A stretch of DNA of 64,000 nt from Sipunculus nudus (GCA_026874595.1 CM049317.1:24890401-24954400); one strand, 5' to 3'. Positions 23,276 through 35,182 are shown, counted from the stretch's first letter. Notes: generated from the letters alone by a model not told the origin. Numbers and translations are program-made.

Positions 23276-23814
23276 ACATGACCTGAGAGACATTCCTACC
23301 GGTCACACCAACGTTGATAATCTGTACATATAATAACGCACGTACAACACGAGAGTGCTCTTTGTATGTGTAACCTTTGGACTGCACATGGAACTCCCAA
23401 TAGTCATGATTCTGGCAGGCTTGAAACTTGGTCTGCTTATATGTACTCGATACTGAATTGTGTTGCGTCAGATCTAAAAACCATGAACACATTTAAATGT
23501 CTCCTCATATCTTACTTAACACACAGTAGGTTTGCCACTAAGTATTACAAGAAACATAAAATGCAAAGTCATGTTCAACAAATTTGAAAATTCCTAATTC
23601 AGTCGGAGTTTTTGTTTAAGTTTACGAGGCGTGTCTTATCTGTTTACCTAGTGACATGAGCAGTGAAATAGATTATGCTACACTGATTAGAATACCTAGT
23701 CAACGGCTCAATGCAGATTGGTAGTAGTGTCGCTCGTCGGGGTCTCGGGGTTTGGTTTAAAGGAAGACCGGCTAGACATTTCAAGCAAGATATCGGTAAG
23801 TTATCTTTCTTATA

Positions 23815-24112
23815 GGGTGGTAGTGTAATTGTTAAGGTGCCGGGCTCTTGATCTTCGTATCCCGGTCAGTTCCCCTCGCCCACCCACCCCCCCCCCCCAC
23901 CCCCCCCCTACCCCCGCCCGGCATGGCACATGGGCAAGGTCTCAACCATAAGTGTGCCTCTGTCCACCTAGCAGTAGAAATGGGTACCAGGAAATGCTGA
24001 GAAAGTAACCTGCGATGGACTAGCGTCTTACCCAGGAGGAATTTCTCTGCTAAGTCCGGCCTGATGAGCTAGTAGGCTTGGGTGTAAAGGCCCAGCAGAC
24101 TTTACCTTTACC
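23815..24112 (+). mobile_element. tRNA-derived SINE (family S1)
   Basis: Third copy, same position in R1 as at 8525 and 14846, with GGGTGGTAGTGTAATTGTTA at the start, a long impure C tract (23873-23920) and the body block GCGATGGACTAGCG. Confidence 0.7.
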
Positions 24113-24221
24113 TGTTATTAAGAATAACCTAGGATGTTGTTAGGCAGCTCCAAATGACCTGCATGTATGTGTTGACAGCCAATGGCTGCAATAGGGGAAT
24201 CTTAAAATCTGCGTGCCATAA

Positions 24222-24225
<4 letters not shown>

Positions 24226-24255
<30 letters not shown>
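24226..24255. repeat. (AT)n microsatellite
   Basis: AT run flanking hairpin element copy 2 on its left. Confidence 0.9.
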
Positions 24256-24259
<4 letters not shown>

Positions 24260-24428
24260 GGTAGGGTTACCCTCCGTTGTAAAGTGCTCTTTCGCCTACA
24301 GACTAGGCCAGAGCGGTATAAGCTGAAGAAAAACAACAACATCCACGCCGTTAGCTTCATTCTAACCACATTCACTCGTGAATTATTGTGAATTTACAGT
24401 TTTGTTTTTCTTCAGCGTTTATTCAGCG

Positions 24429-24429
<1 letters not shown>
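24256..24429. mobile_element. Hairpin element, copy 2, inside an (AT)n tract
   Basis: Starts GAAGGTAGGGTTACCC, then GTAAAGTGCTCTTTCG and CAGAGCGGTATAA, matching copy 1 in order. The outer arms (GCTGAAGAAAAACAACAAC at 24322-24340 and its near complement at 24399-24416) are retained, but the inner part of the hairpin differs from copy 1. AT tracts flank both sides. Confidence 0.65.
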
Positions 24430-24479
<50 letters not shown>

Positions 24480-24484
24480 TATGT
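24430..24484. repeat. (AT)n microsatellite
   Basis: AT run flanking hairpin element copy 2 on its right, ending ACATATATATGTATAA. Confidence 0.9.
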
Positions 24485-25262
24485 ATAAAAGATGGGACAT
24501 ATATACACACACAAAAAATTCATTTGTGTAGATCCTGTCAGTTCACGTCTTAATGATTTTCAATGAGACATGAAAACCAGAAAAGCACACACCGCGAATA
24601 TGAATCCAACCAAACATATGTACACATGACAAAGAAGCCATGCGTGTTTATATATGTGTTTTTATGTTGGCTGCGTTATACTGTACGTTGCGGATCTATT
24701 TTAGCACTACTTTTTTGCGCGACCATGTAAACAATATAATCGGAATCTGCACACAGGATCGGCCGGAGTCACCTGAGTAAGATTCTTCCTCATTGTTTGT
24801 ACTTCACTTATCCCGCCTCTTCCCAAAGTAACTGGTATCAAGGGTTACTATTAGCGGAGCGGAGTCCTGTGTTCATTAAAGAACTTTGTATATACACAGG
24901 CACTACGCAGTAATCTAGGTTTCGTACAATATTTTAATCTTTGCCCATCTTACTGTGACAACGTTGACCTAAACAAAACGACTCAACTCTTGAGTGTCTT
25001 GCAGTGACGTTTAGAGCTTCACAGTAAACTTTGTATATTCATAAAATGAGAGCTACTGAACCTAATGACATTGTTTATTTTTAATCTAAAATGTTTGTTT
25101 GCATAATGGCAATGTTCATCATAAGCTTTCAATAACGGTGCACGAGAGGAACGCAACGTATTTATATCAGTATTTGAGTTACAGCCAATGTAGTTTCTAA
25201 CACGGAGAAGCATTGAGTTAGATGTCGATCACCGATGTGTAAACACCAACATCGACGTAAAA

Positions 25263-25311
<49 letters not shown>

Positions 25312-27399
25312 AGGTGTGTGTTTACCTACACAACGATAAATTGCTCAACTGACAGGGGTTGTAATACATGTATTGTTCAAGACTTTAAACTAAATGGATT
25401 TTACAACGTTGTTTCGTAAGGGCTCCAGCTCCTCACTCTTCGGAAACCCATCATGAAATGTGCCAGGTTTTAAGATTTTTGAATGTTTGATCTGGCGCAT
25501 GGGTAATTAGCATATTCATTTATATATATATATATATATATAAAGCATTACTTTTTTCGGTACTACCCGAATATATCAAGGTTCAAATGCAAATGATTCT
25601 TTTACAATTTATATTAAAAATAACCAAATATGGGTACATTTTCTGATGTATTTTCATGTATTTTATGAAGTATTGTAGAGAGAAAAAAGCTTCAAATTCC
25701 GAGTAACATTGCTGAACACACACGAAACGGTAATGAGTTTCTCTAGCAAACAAAAAAATATTGTTCAGACTCAACCTATTTTTTTCAATAAATACCATTA
25801 AACTATTCTGTATAAATGATAGGTATATGTTTAAAATATTTACCCAAAATATTATTCAAATTCTGTTGCTTATGTTGAATTTTAAGTTCTGGACACCGTT
25901 AGGTTGCACCTTTTTTTCTTGGAACTGAAGGTGTCAAGTGATAACGGCGCTGCATTTGTTTAATTTAAAAAAACAACAACATACCATCATGTAGACGGCA
26001 GCAGGAATTATCAAAAATAAGAGGTAAAATTAAACAGTTTTCCAGGTCTTAAGTGCAAAAGTTAGTTTTTCACAAAATGAACAGTGTCAGTCCCAAATAA
26101 ATACACGGGGCATTTTTAACCCCTTTATAATTAGAGGACAGCTTGGATATGACTAAATTTAAATGTTTTTTAGTAAAATAAATACCTGCATTTTTAAAGA
26201 CGCTACTCCCTGCATTCTTCAGATAGTGGTTTTTGTTCACGTGCCTCGGAATCAAAGGTCGGTTATGGGTGCCGTGTATGTTTTAGGGAATCTTTTTTCT
26301 ACCCTGATTTACGTAATAAAAAAATTCATGTATAATCAAACAAAACTATCATAGTCATAACGTTTCACCGTCGTCACCACATCGAGCACAATCCCTGCAT
26401 GAATGAGACAAATGCTATCAGAATAGTTTTTGTTTTAATTTCAGATCCGATACCAATGGACATTGGTTAAGGTTATTTTAACATTAAGATTATTATTGGC
26501 AGTAGTTAACCAGTATTAAACATAACTAAGGGGGAATGAAATCTCACAGGTGCTTTAGAAATACTCCTACATTGTGATGAATCACGATTTTCTGTTTTTG
26601 AGACATATATCATATTATCTTGACTGATTGACGTGACGAAGATTGAATAATGTGACAAAGCTGCTTTTCTTTATATGCGATATTTCTATTTTGTGTTACG
26701 TTTCCTGGCGGAGGATATCCTTATCGAGGACCTCTGCATTAACAGAATGCCTACAAGTATAAAAACAATTAAGAAGAGCATTTCTGACTGCCAACGCAAC
26801 GTCATCGCAACGCAGAAAATTGCGTCAGTGGAAAGGTTCTGCCAGCCCGGTGAACGTCCTGAGCCAATGGAATGCCTTAATCAGGAGCAGCTGTAAAATA
26901 CTTATTGCACAGAATCGTATTCACAAGAGTTATGGGGTTAAGGCTTTCAAATCTACGACCCAAAATGCACCGGGCCTGCTAGATACCCCAGCGGCGTAGA
27001 TATGAATGCAGGAAAGAGGGTCAGTAGTGTTGCCAGTTCAAATACGTTGGATAAGACTGGTCTCAAGGCAATTTATATTAACATTGATGCTTTTTGTAAA
27101 AAGGACGGTATAATTAATATTTTGTAAGCATGCGTATATGAAATATTAGGAAACGGTGTTTTATCTTAAAGTTTTACACTGGGGCAAATAGTTCAACTTT
27201 GAGCAAGTGACCCATGGGTCATGAAGCTCAGCCGACAGATATGTTGACAATATGTATTTGCACTGGCAACTAATTAAGATAATGTTGGTGTATCATCATT
27301 CATGTATTTAAGCTTAAGTTTATCAAGACCCATAAGCACACCAAATTAAATAACAAGCCATCCAGCCGTTCTTGAAGTATCTGGTAATTTTATGTATTT
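24485..27399. other. Stretch with no recognised gene
   Basis: I find only short unsupported frames, AT runs at 25264-25309 and about 25520-25542, and unique-looking AT-rich sequence. The 73-codon plus-strand frame at 26675-26896 has a more ordinary composition in its last 30 residues than the noise frames, but there is no motif, splice context or relative to support it. Confidence 0.4.
25264..25309. repeat. (AT)n microsatellite
   Basis: About 46 bases of AT. Confidence 0.95.
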
Positions 27400-28194
27400 T
27401 GAATTATTTCTGGGGTGCTCAAACATGCCCCGTAACTCGGAGAAAATAGGTCACAGTGACCTAATTTCAGTTTCTTAGGAGGCCTTTTGGGAACTCTAAG
27501 AATACAGATATTCATGATTATAGCCTTAACGGGTACGATTTGTGCCTTGTTAACAGATCTAGTATTCTAAAAAATACAGGTAAAAATTCGGTAAAATCAA
27601 TATGATGCAGGAGGCGCCACCAATCATGCCCAGAAAAGGAGGTTCACTAAGACCCATATATCGAATTCGATGAAAATCTCTCTTACCTTTCCATATGAAG
27701 CTGGCAATTTGTGTGTATTTTAAAATATTTCTGGGGTGCTCAAACACCACCTTAACTTGGAGAATATAGGTCACAGTTATCTCATTTCAGGATTCCAAGG
27801 AGAGTTTTCATGACTTGACAAAGAAAGAGAAAAAAGTGTAAACATTTGAAAAAAAAAGTTGGTGCCATCAGTCTGCAGGAACTGATGAAGCACCCCATGA
27901 CCAATGTGCATGCAAAGTGGAATCAATGCTAAGTTATTCAGATACTGAAGCTTTTGTATCTAATTTTTAATTATTCTGGGAGGTACTTATGAGCTTCAAA
28001 GATCAGAGGATACGAGGAACAGAGAAATAATTTCAGGTTTCCAAGAAGATTATTCATGGACCTCCCTGATTATCAGGTAAGAAGATTCTTAGCCATAGCC
28101 CAACGGTTACGATTTGTGCCCTGAACATGGACGACCTTTTTTGAACGTCTAAAAAACTAGAGAGAAAAATGCGTAAAAATTCGAATTCGCGGGT
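27400..28194. repeat. Diverged repeat with internal duplication
   Basis: The segment TTTCTGGGGTGCTCAAACA followed by ACTYGGAGAAxATAGGTCAC occurs at about 27408 and again at about 27727, and ACGATTTGTGCCTTG-like words occur near 27536 and 28111. The reverse complement of the same motifs (GGTCACTGTGACCTATATTC and GGGCACAAACTGTAAGGGC) lies at 36418-36530. It is an old repeat family; I cannot assign its class. Confidence 0.6.
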
Positions 28195-28613
28195 TGTTTC
28201 TCGGGGTTAGAGTCAGAATTTGCTGACAAACTGGTCAGCGTTCCCTCTGATTTTAAATAGGCATAAAGACAGGCATTTTGCTTAAAATAATTATAAAAAA
28301 AACTAAAAAAAAAGAATAATTACAGTTCGACCGGACTTGGTATGATCAGCAGAATATGATTGGAAGATCAGTTTATATACGCATCCCCGTCTGTACTTCA
28401 AATCGGGGGGCAAAAATGCCATGTTCTTAAGAATTCGTGGCAGGCTGAGATTTAAATCAAGTCAGTGTCGAGTGACTTCGAAATGTCACGGCCCATACTA
28501 CATTCCAAAATAATTCACAATACTGATACTTCCACGATGTACAGTTAACAAGGCTGTGACGCGCTTTCTTTCAGTCCATTCTGTTGTTTATGTCTCCCGA
28601 TCGGCCACCATCA
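28195..28613 (-). repeat. 3' LTR of the Ty3/gypsy element
   Basis: Aligns with 35183-35608 over its full length, for example GAATTTGCTGACAAACTGG, GACAGGCATTTTGCTTAAAA, GTGTCGAGTGACTTCGAAAT and GGCTGTGACGCGCTTTCTTT. The element-side boundary is near TCATGATCAAG, preceded on the minus strand by a purine-rich run (GTGAAGAAGG) that may be the polypurine tract. Confidence 0.85.
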
Positions 28614-29302
28614 TGATCAAGCCTTCTTCACCACTACCTCACTTCGTAACAAGTCAATTAGCACAAAGGAAGATCATACATTATAGTGCACTCGCACCTG
28701 GCGAGTTTGTACATATATCAAGTCGTACCCTAGGGGGTTCGCCACATTCTTTCTCCCTTTGAGTCAACTGTCCTCGGTTGACATAGGTACAATGATGAAA
28801 ATAAATTTATCAATGAAGGTTATTGAATAAACCATGTCTATACCAAAACTAAATAACAACAATCTCACATCGAAGCTTACATAAACAAAAATGTATCAGG
28901 GTTCCCTGATCTCGAGTGATCTTATATAAGTTGCATTATCAAAATATGAACCCACATCACATGTTCAAACATGAGATACTCTGACAATGTGATTCATCCT
29001 AGACTAAAATGAACATACTGATGGCTAAAGAAATGTCTAGCTAAACCATGTGTCTCTGGTAATTTGATTGTTCAATAATGGCACATAACTCCGCTCAAGG
29101 GCATACGTTTATAAAAAGACTTTACCCTTGGCGGTTCTGCCATATGAGCCACTCAGCAAATTTACGAGTCTAGAATGCCCAAATTTAGAATTGCCTACAC
29201 AAACACAGCTTGTCACGTCAAAGTCTCTTGCCATGACCCAAACTAGCAGAATAGGACGCTGAGGTGACCGCCTCATCCTCCGCGACATCATCAATCCCCT
29301 CA

Positions 29303-29865
29303 CTATCGTGCTTGTGGAGGGGTCTCTTCATGCCCACCGTCCAGGTCACTCATGGATCGGGGTTTCCCTGACTCCACATCAATCTCCCCACGAGGTTCTT
29401 CTTGATGTTTTTCAATCATCAATGGGTTATCGGGGCCCACTGATATATCTTCCGGTACCTCGTTCTCCTGGTCATTCCAGTTTGACACAAGCCACCTTTC
29501 TTGCGGCGCATCACCTCAGTAGGATTTGGGTCGGTCCATATGCACAACCTTACTGGGCTTCTCCGGGGCCTCTCGAATTCGGAGGTTGACGTCGGTCCCC
29601 TCACCTACCACAATATATGGGGCCGTCCAGTCTCTAACTAGCTTTTTGTTGCCTTTAGGATGGTAGTAATATCATATCCAACTTCCGATGAGGAACTTCC
29701 GGTATTTGGTATTAACGTAATAATTTCGTTTTTGGTGCTCGCCGCTTTTTGAGGTTTTTCTACTATATTCATGCGCTGCCATGGTTGCCTCGATCTCCAA
29801 GGTGACATATTAGTAGAGACACTGCGGAACCTGGTCTGCATGGTTTCCTCCCATGAGCAGATCAA
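29303..29865 (-). pseudogene. C-terminal end of the Ty3/gypsy polyprotein, broken
   Basis: Several short overlapping minus-strand frames follow the integrase core. They are rich in Arg, Pro, Glu and Asp, as in the tail of gypsy integrases, but are so shifted that no GPY/F or chromodomain motif can be read with confidence. Confidence 0.45.
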
Positions 29866-30400
29866 TTGGTATGGTCGTTTCTGTGCCTAGGAAAATCAAG
29901 TAGGGCGAGCAATTGGTACTGTCATGGGCGGTCGGTCGATAGGCCGACATCATGTACGGTAGTAAATCACCCGAGTTGTCTTGGTAGTCATTTACAAAAC
30001 AAGACATCCTCTGTCGTAAAGTCCTGTTTGCACACTCCATAATCGCATCGACGATATGTACAAGTCTTTGTCTTGTCAATCTCCAGCAAATTGCACGGTT
30101 GATTCATCAACTTTTACTGGAAATCGGGTCCTTGATCGCTATGCAGAACACGCGGAATTCCATAATTCAAGATGAACTCGTGCATTAACCGTTCAGAGAT
30201 GGCTTGAGCCGTGTGGTTTGACATTGTATAAGCCTTGGCCCACTTAGTACAATAGTCAGAAAGGACACAAATAAACTTATTTCCATTGTCAGTGGTCCTG
30301 AGTGGTCCCAGAATGTCAATAGCTATACGGTCTCCAACAGGACTTTGATGAAGTTGTGCTTTACGGGGTCCTATTCGCGCACACATAACATCTTTGACAC
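29810..30400 (-). pseudogene. Integrase of the Ty3/gypsy element, frameshifted
   Basis: The frame at 30114-30386 holds VGDRIAIDILGPL (first catalytic Asp) and LHSDQGPDF (second Asp). The frame at 29810-30079 continues with the Glu in DAIMECANRTLRQRM, where intact relatives have an ERxNRTL-type block, and then PYMMSAYRPTAHDSTNCSPY, a strongly conserved gypsy integrase block. A frame break lies between them near 30085-30115. The zinc-binding N-terminus can be glimpsed upstream (to about 30750) but has stops. Confidence 0.85.
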
Positions 30401-30756
30401 TGTCGAATTACATCCTGTTTGTGGCAAATGTCAAGCTAGTTTCTTAATATGGACAAACTTCATGATTTCCTTCTCAATGCCCACGTTGTAACAAGCTGTT
30501 GGACTTTTGGCATGTTTTAATGGAGGCACGCTCTTGGTACAATAAATTGTCCAACAGCATTAAATTTTCCACTGGCTCCAGAGACCTTCAAGTCTCGCGA
30601 TTAGGTAGCCATCACTGCCAATGGTGACTTTTGTCTATTTCTGGTAAGAAGGTTCATCGCTTTTGATATTGCAGTATCCCCTTGTTGTAACAATTGAAGC
30701 GCATCTTTGTCATATTTTTTACACCAATCCTCAAACGACGGACTGTCTTGCGAGTT

Positions 30757-31571
30757 CTAAGCTGGGGCATTTGCATCAATCCTACCAGTTGTACTTCTGG
30801 TGGGGATAGCCGACATCCTCTTTCTGTCTGGTGTTAGACAGTCCTCTCTCTTACACTCTCGACAAGGGACTTTTGACATAGCGTGAGCGTTTGTATGCTT
30901 AGTCCCTGCTCGCGTTTCTACCTCAAACAAATACATGTCCAATACAGTGAGCCATCGAGCTAACATCCCTTCGATGTTATGGAAGTTCTTGAACCATCTC
31001 AACGTCGCGCGGTCTGTTTGGAGAATGAGATTTCGTCCCCACAAATAATTTTGGAAATGCTTGATAAACGTTACTGCCGCCAGAAGGGAACGGTTTAGAG
31101 CCTGATGTCAAAGGCGATCACACGTTCCTGACCATCTTGAAGTCGGGACAGCACGGCGTCCATCCCTTCACCACTCGCGTCGGTATCCAAAATGAACTGA
31201 TCGTCTTTGGAAGGGCACGCCAATAGCGGGGCATTCGTGAGTGCTTTTTTAAGCGCTTCGAAAGACATTTGGCACTTTTTGGTCCATTGGGACTGCTTCT
31301 CTTTTGAGTTCCCCCTAGTTGAAGCGATCATCGGGGTAGCGATATCAGAGAAGCTGTATATGTGGCCACGATAGTAGGCTGCCAAATCGAGAAAACTGCG
31401 AACTTCAGTCAGGCTTCTTGGTACAGGCCAATCCGCGACTGCTTCGACTTTCTTGGTGTCACAGCTGACCCAATAAGCTGTTACTAGGTGTCCTAAAATT
31501 TTACACTGCGTTGAAACAAATGGCATTTCTTTGGTTTCAGTTTTAAATTTGCTTCCCGAAACCTCTGCCAA
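30757..31571 (-). pseudogene. RT connection and RNase H domains of the Ty3/gypsy element
   Basis: The frame at 31095-31571 carries the end of RT (KCKILGHLV-like block, VADWPVPRSLTEVRSFL, AAYYRGHI) and the first RNase H block ILDTDASGEGMDAVLSR with its catalytic Asp. After a break, 30757-31044 carries the later block LQTDRATLRWFKNF and MLARWLTVLDMYLFEVETR, ending in AMSKVPC where ALSR-type endings are usual. The product would remove template RNA; here it is split over at least two frames. Confidence 0.85.
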
Positions 31572-32047
31572 ACATTCATCAGATTTCCTAACGCATGGTC
31601 AAAATTCTGTCCGACACATATCACATCATCGATGTAAACTAGGCACTGTCTCCACTGGAGGCCTCGTTGTACATTTTCCATCAACCGTTTATAGCTCGCA
31701 AGCGTGTTTCACAGGCCAAACAGCAAGACCTTGAACTAGTGTAATACGAGAAGTGTAAAAGACGCAGTCTTTTCCTTTGATCCATCATCGGCCATTTTGA
31801 GCTGCCATTAGCCTGAGGCCATGTCAAGTGTCGAAAACCACCGACTACCAGATAAGGTGTCCAACGAATCATCGATACGCGGTAACGGGTTTGTGTCTTT
31901 TTGCGTCATGCTGTTAAGTCGCAGATAATCGACGCAAAATTGCATTCCTCCGTCTTTCTTGGTAACAAGTACAATCGGCGAAGCCCACGTGCTGTTACTT
32001 GGCTCTATGATGTCTTGGTCCAGCATCTTTTGTACCTTTGTTTCCAC
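31493..32047 (-). pseudogene. Reverse transcriptase of the Ty3/gypsy element, frameshifted
   Basis: Blocks in order: QDIIEPSNSTWASPIVLVTK, FCVDYLRLNSMTQKD, SGSRWFSTLDMASG (first catalytic Asp in TLDM) in the frame at 31808-32047; then, after a damaged stretch at about 31685-31810, LVYIDDVICVGQNFDHAL in the frame at 31493-31684, which keeps the intact Y-I-D-D box. Thumb residues follow with KLKPKKCHLF. Frame breaks make it non-functional. Confidence 0.88.
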
Positions 32048-32269
32048 TACAGCTTTCTGGGCTTGTGGTTCCCGACAAGGAAGTTGTTTAATCGGCGGGT
32101 TACAACCTTTATCGATCTGGTATTCGGCAAGGTTGGTAAGGCTTAACTTTCTGTCAGGCCCAAGAAAGACACCTTAGCATTCAGAGATGGCTGCTTTTAA
32201 ACGACTTATCTGACTGCAAGTAAGATCATCATAGGCACTGGTAAGTAATGGCTCAAAGCGTTCAGGTAA

Positions 32270-33178
32270 CTATATGTCCTTATTCACATTAAGATGACTG
32301 ACATCTATTGTGCTTTCTGTGGGTAGTGGAGTAGCTTGTCCCACCTCCATAAACTGGGCAATGGCCGTTCCTTTCGTCACTCTTATTGTCTTATTACTTG
32401 GATTAAAAGTGTGTTTGGCACAACCATCTTTGTTGGATGTATCTATAACGGTGCTGCTTACACGAATTCCAGTCTCTTCAACATATGCAGGGTCTGGCAC
32501 TAACACGTCAACCTGTTGGTGATTCAGTCCTTAACTTCCCAAGTTTACACGGTATAGTCGCTTCGTACTGTGATGGGATGGTCTTAATCTCTTTCACATG
32601 GACTTGAGCAAAACTGGTGCCAAACTGATGATGCATTTGTATGGTTTCCCTTAGATGGTCAGTTCTCCCCTGCCAAGATGGAGTGTGTCATCAAAGTGGG
32701 TCATAAAAATCGCCCATTATTCCAGGATCCTCAGCTGGCACGAACACAATTGAAAAGTCCAAACTTTCCTCAGCTATCTCCAGATAAAAGTTCCATGACC
32801 TTCAGTGTCCATATGCTGTCCTATTAATGTACTAAAAGCCTTTTCTAACTGGTACAGTACAGTTCGTGCATGTACTTGCATTCTATCATACAATTCTTTA
32901 CTGATAATACTGTGAGTAGTCCAAGTGTCAACTAACAAGTTCACATAATGTCCGTTAATGCGACCAGGCAAGTGCAATAAGGAAGCATCTTTGAGACCAC
33001 CAGACCATCTGGGTCTCTGAGTTTCTTTTACGTTAGGTGTAGCACGCGATGGTACACCAGGTGCGGGTGTCACAGGTGACGAAACGCGTAGTCCACGCCC
33101 CAGTCTGACTCTTGGTGTGAACGCATATTGATGTACCGGAGGTTGAGCTGTGGGTGCTAGTACATGGCTACACAGCAT
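32270..33178 (-). pseudogene. Aspartic protease region of the Ty3/gypsy element, active site changed
   Basis: The frame at 32774-33178 contains NLLVDTWTTHSIISKELYD. Retroviral-type proteases need D-T/S-G at this place; here the Gly is Trp, so the catalytic loop is disrupted. The following frame at 32270-32506 (FNPSNKTIRVTKGTAIAQF and so on) looks like the usual spacer between protease and RT in gypsy elements. The upstream segment is Pro- and Arg-rich. Confidence 0.8.
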
Positions 33179-33179
33179 A

Positions 33180-34257
33180 TCAACCGGGTTAAAATGTTTA
33201 AGCTCACAGGCTGTGGTGTGTATCCCGGAAATGTAGGTGTCGCTAGTGGTAACAGCAAGTTGGTTTTAAGTTTCTTGTACATGTAGTGCCGCAGCATATG
33301 GCCGCTGGCGCCTGCGATGGGAACAATTCCTTGTTAAGGTCCAGTTTAAGGTCCACAATATAAACATTTACCACACTCAAATGTGGGTTCCTCTCATCTG
33401 TTGATCTTTGACCTTGGTCAGGGGTCATTATCGGTCTCTGATTGGTCATGACTGGATTTTTGATTGGTGATGACTCATTATGCCTCTCTAGGTTTGTAGT
33501 CGACTGACTTTGCTAAGTCGTTGAATTGACCTTGACCTTGGCAAACCTTGTTCTACTCAAGGTCGGAACAGTGGGATCATGAAAATCAAACCATTCGTAT
33601 TCGACTGCGGCAGTTATGGCAGCTTCTAGTGCAGCTGGTCTTGCGAAATGCACATGCTTTTGTAGCTCTTGATGGTCTAGGTTCAAGATAAATTGTTCTA
33701 TAAGCAGCTCCTGTAATGCGTCATAACTGACCGTGCTGTAGACCTGATTCGCTAAGCGCCGCAAAGCATACGCATAGTCTCTAACATTTCTCCGCGTTGA
33801 TGTTTACGCTTGCGAAATTCATTTTTAAGGCTGTTTTTCGGTCTTTGGGTGCGAGTCGAGATTCCAACGCCTCTTTCAGTTCATGATAGTTTTCACAACG
33901 TTCAGGTGTTAGGTCTCCTAACATCTGTTGCGCGTGTCGATTTAAACTTGCTCCTTATTGTAAGCCTTTCTCATTATCGTCCCAGCGATCCCATTTGCCA
34001 ACTAATTCAAAATGGCGGTTATAATCTTCTGAATCATTGGTGTCGCCATCATATTTATCCGGCTTTTTGCGCTCTCTCGGTTTCTTGTTATCAACCTTAC
34101 TTTGGGATTCCCCTTGCCAAGATGTAGAAAATGGCATATTATAGGGGTTTTGTACTTGAGGGGTCCTTGGTCGCCGTGTGCTGTTTGACCAAATATTCCT
34201 GTTAAAATGTCTCAGGGTAACTGAGACGGCTGTGACTGTCCCTCTGGAGTGTATCAC
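33180..34257 (-). pseudogene. Gag of the Ty3/gypsy element, frameshifted
   Basis: The frame at 33955-34257 has a basic N-terminal part and the block KPDKYDGDTNDSEDYNRHFE, which begins the retrotransposon capsid-like domain. Unlisted codons at 33770-33955 still read MLGDLTPE and LESRLAPKDR, and the frame at 33513-33764 continues RRLANQVYSTVSYDALQELL and ITAAVEYEWF. Near 33370 the minus strand encodes CGKCLYCG, a probable remnant of the CCHC zinc knuckle. Gag would form the particle shell that packages element RNA. Stops and shifts separate the pieces. Confidence 0.85.
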
Positions 34258-35182
34258 TCTCGATTTGTGCTATGACCGAATCCTCACGCGAACTCAGATC
34301 ATCACTTCCCTGACATTGACCATTACTCTGCTAATTGACAAACAGGTGTGTTGTATACTCTCAGTCCGCGTCGACTGAACTTGTAACATCAGAGTCGTAA
34401 CAACCGAAGATTCAAAGTTCGCTTATGTTTGCTGTCTAGCCATTATTTTTCTCCAATCTCTCCAGATAGTCACAATAAAACAGGTCAAATCTGTCTTGAA
34501 AACAACAATATGTCACAAAAGGTAAATTTCTTGTCCTATCAGGTCATCAATAGTCATTACAGGCTACTGTACATTGAGCTGTTCTCTTTTTCTTCAAAAA
34601 GGAATGCATATTTTTGTAATCCCGGTATGGAAACATTTAAGGTCAAAGTTACAAGGTTCATATACATGTACATCTATATTAAACTGCTGTGCTATTGTCA
34701 AGCACAAAAAATATAATCATTACTGTTTCTTAAACTTTCAACATACGCAGGCATGATTATTCAATTTTATTCTGACATCACTTGATAAAATACGATACAA
34801 TTGTACTGCACTGCTGGCCCCAGCAAAGAGAATATTAGATAAGCATTTCAGTTAACCACAATAATAAATACAGTTCACTCAGGCAGTGCACCCAACTGTT
34901 TTAGGTCACAGCTGCCTTTGAATAATATTTAAACTTCAAGCACAGCTGTGTCAGAACAAGTATCGCCGTCTATTGGCCATAATATATACCAATGTTAAGT
35001 CATGACAGTCAGAAAAGAACAGTTCATTGGGGCCATCTGTTGATCATATCATAAACTGGTTTGTTCCTGTGTAATAATATGTCAGAACTTTCGGCTAAAA
35101 TGCCACCAAAACATCCAAATTTTCCCCCAAGCGTGCGAGCCACCAAATATGTAGTGCACCGGTGCTTTGCAACCCAACGGTT
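34258..35182 (-). other. 5' leader of the Ty3/gypsy element
   Basis: The stretch between the 5' LTR and gag (minus strand) has no coding support. Shortly after the LTR the minus strand reads TTTGGTGGCTCGCACGC; a TGG start of this kind could be a primer binding site, but it begins about 30 bases inside the proposed LTR edge, so either the edge or the site is uncertain. Confidence 0.45.

Larger units (their letters stand above)
22625..24165. repeat. Dispersed repeat R1, copy in segmental unit 3
   Basis: Same repeat as at 7665. Its internal AT tract has been expanded and split by a GA run and a hairpin element (22913-23275). The S1 SINE is present at 23815. Confidence 0.8.
21484..24215. repeat. 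Segmental duplication, unit 3 (truncated)
   Basis: Begins like units 1 and 2, continues through the R1 copy with its SINE, and loses similarity near 24215, where an (AT)n tract begins. A stretch near 22165-22600 has no counterpart in the other units. The hairpin element at 22989 interrupts its R1 copy. Confidence 0.8.

Noticed and set aside
23094-23492. 132-codon minus-strand frame with long Ile-Tyr runs
   Set aside because: It is a translation of the (AT)n tracts inside repeat R1.
26675-26896. 73-codon plus-strand frame ending in a Glu- and Pro-containing tail
   Set aside because: The last 30 residues look plausible, but there is no start context, splice site or relative, and the first part is hydrophobic AT-rich noise.
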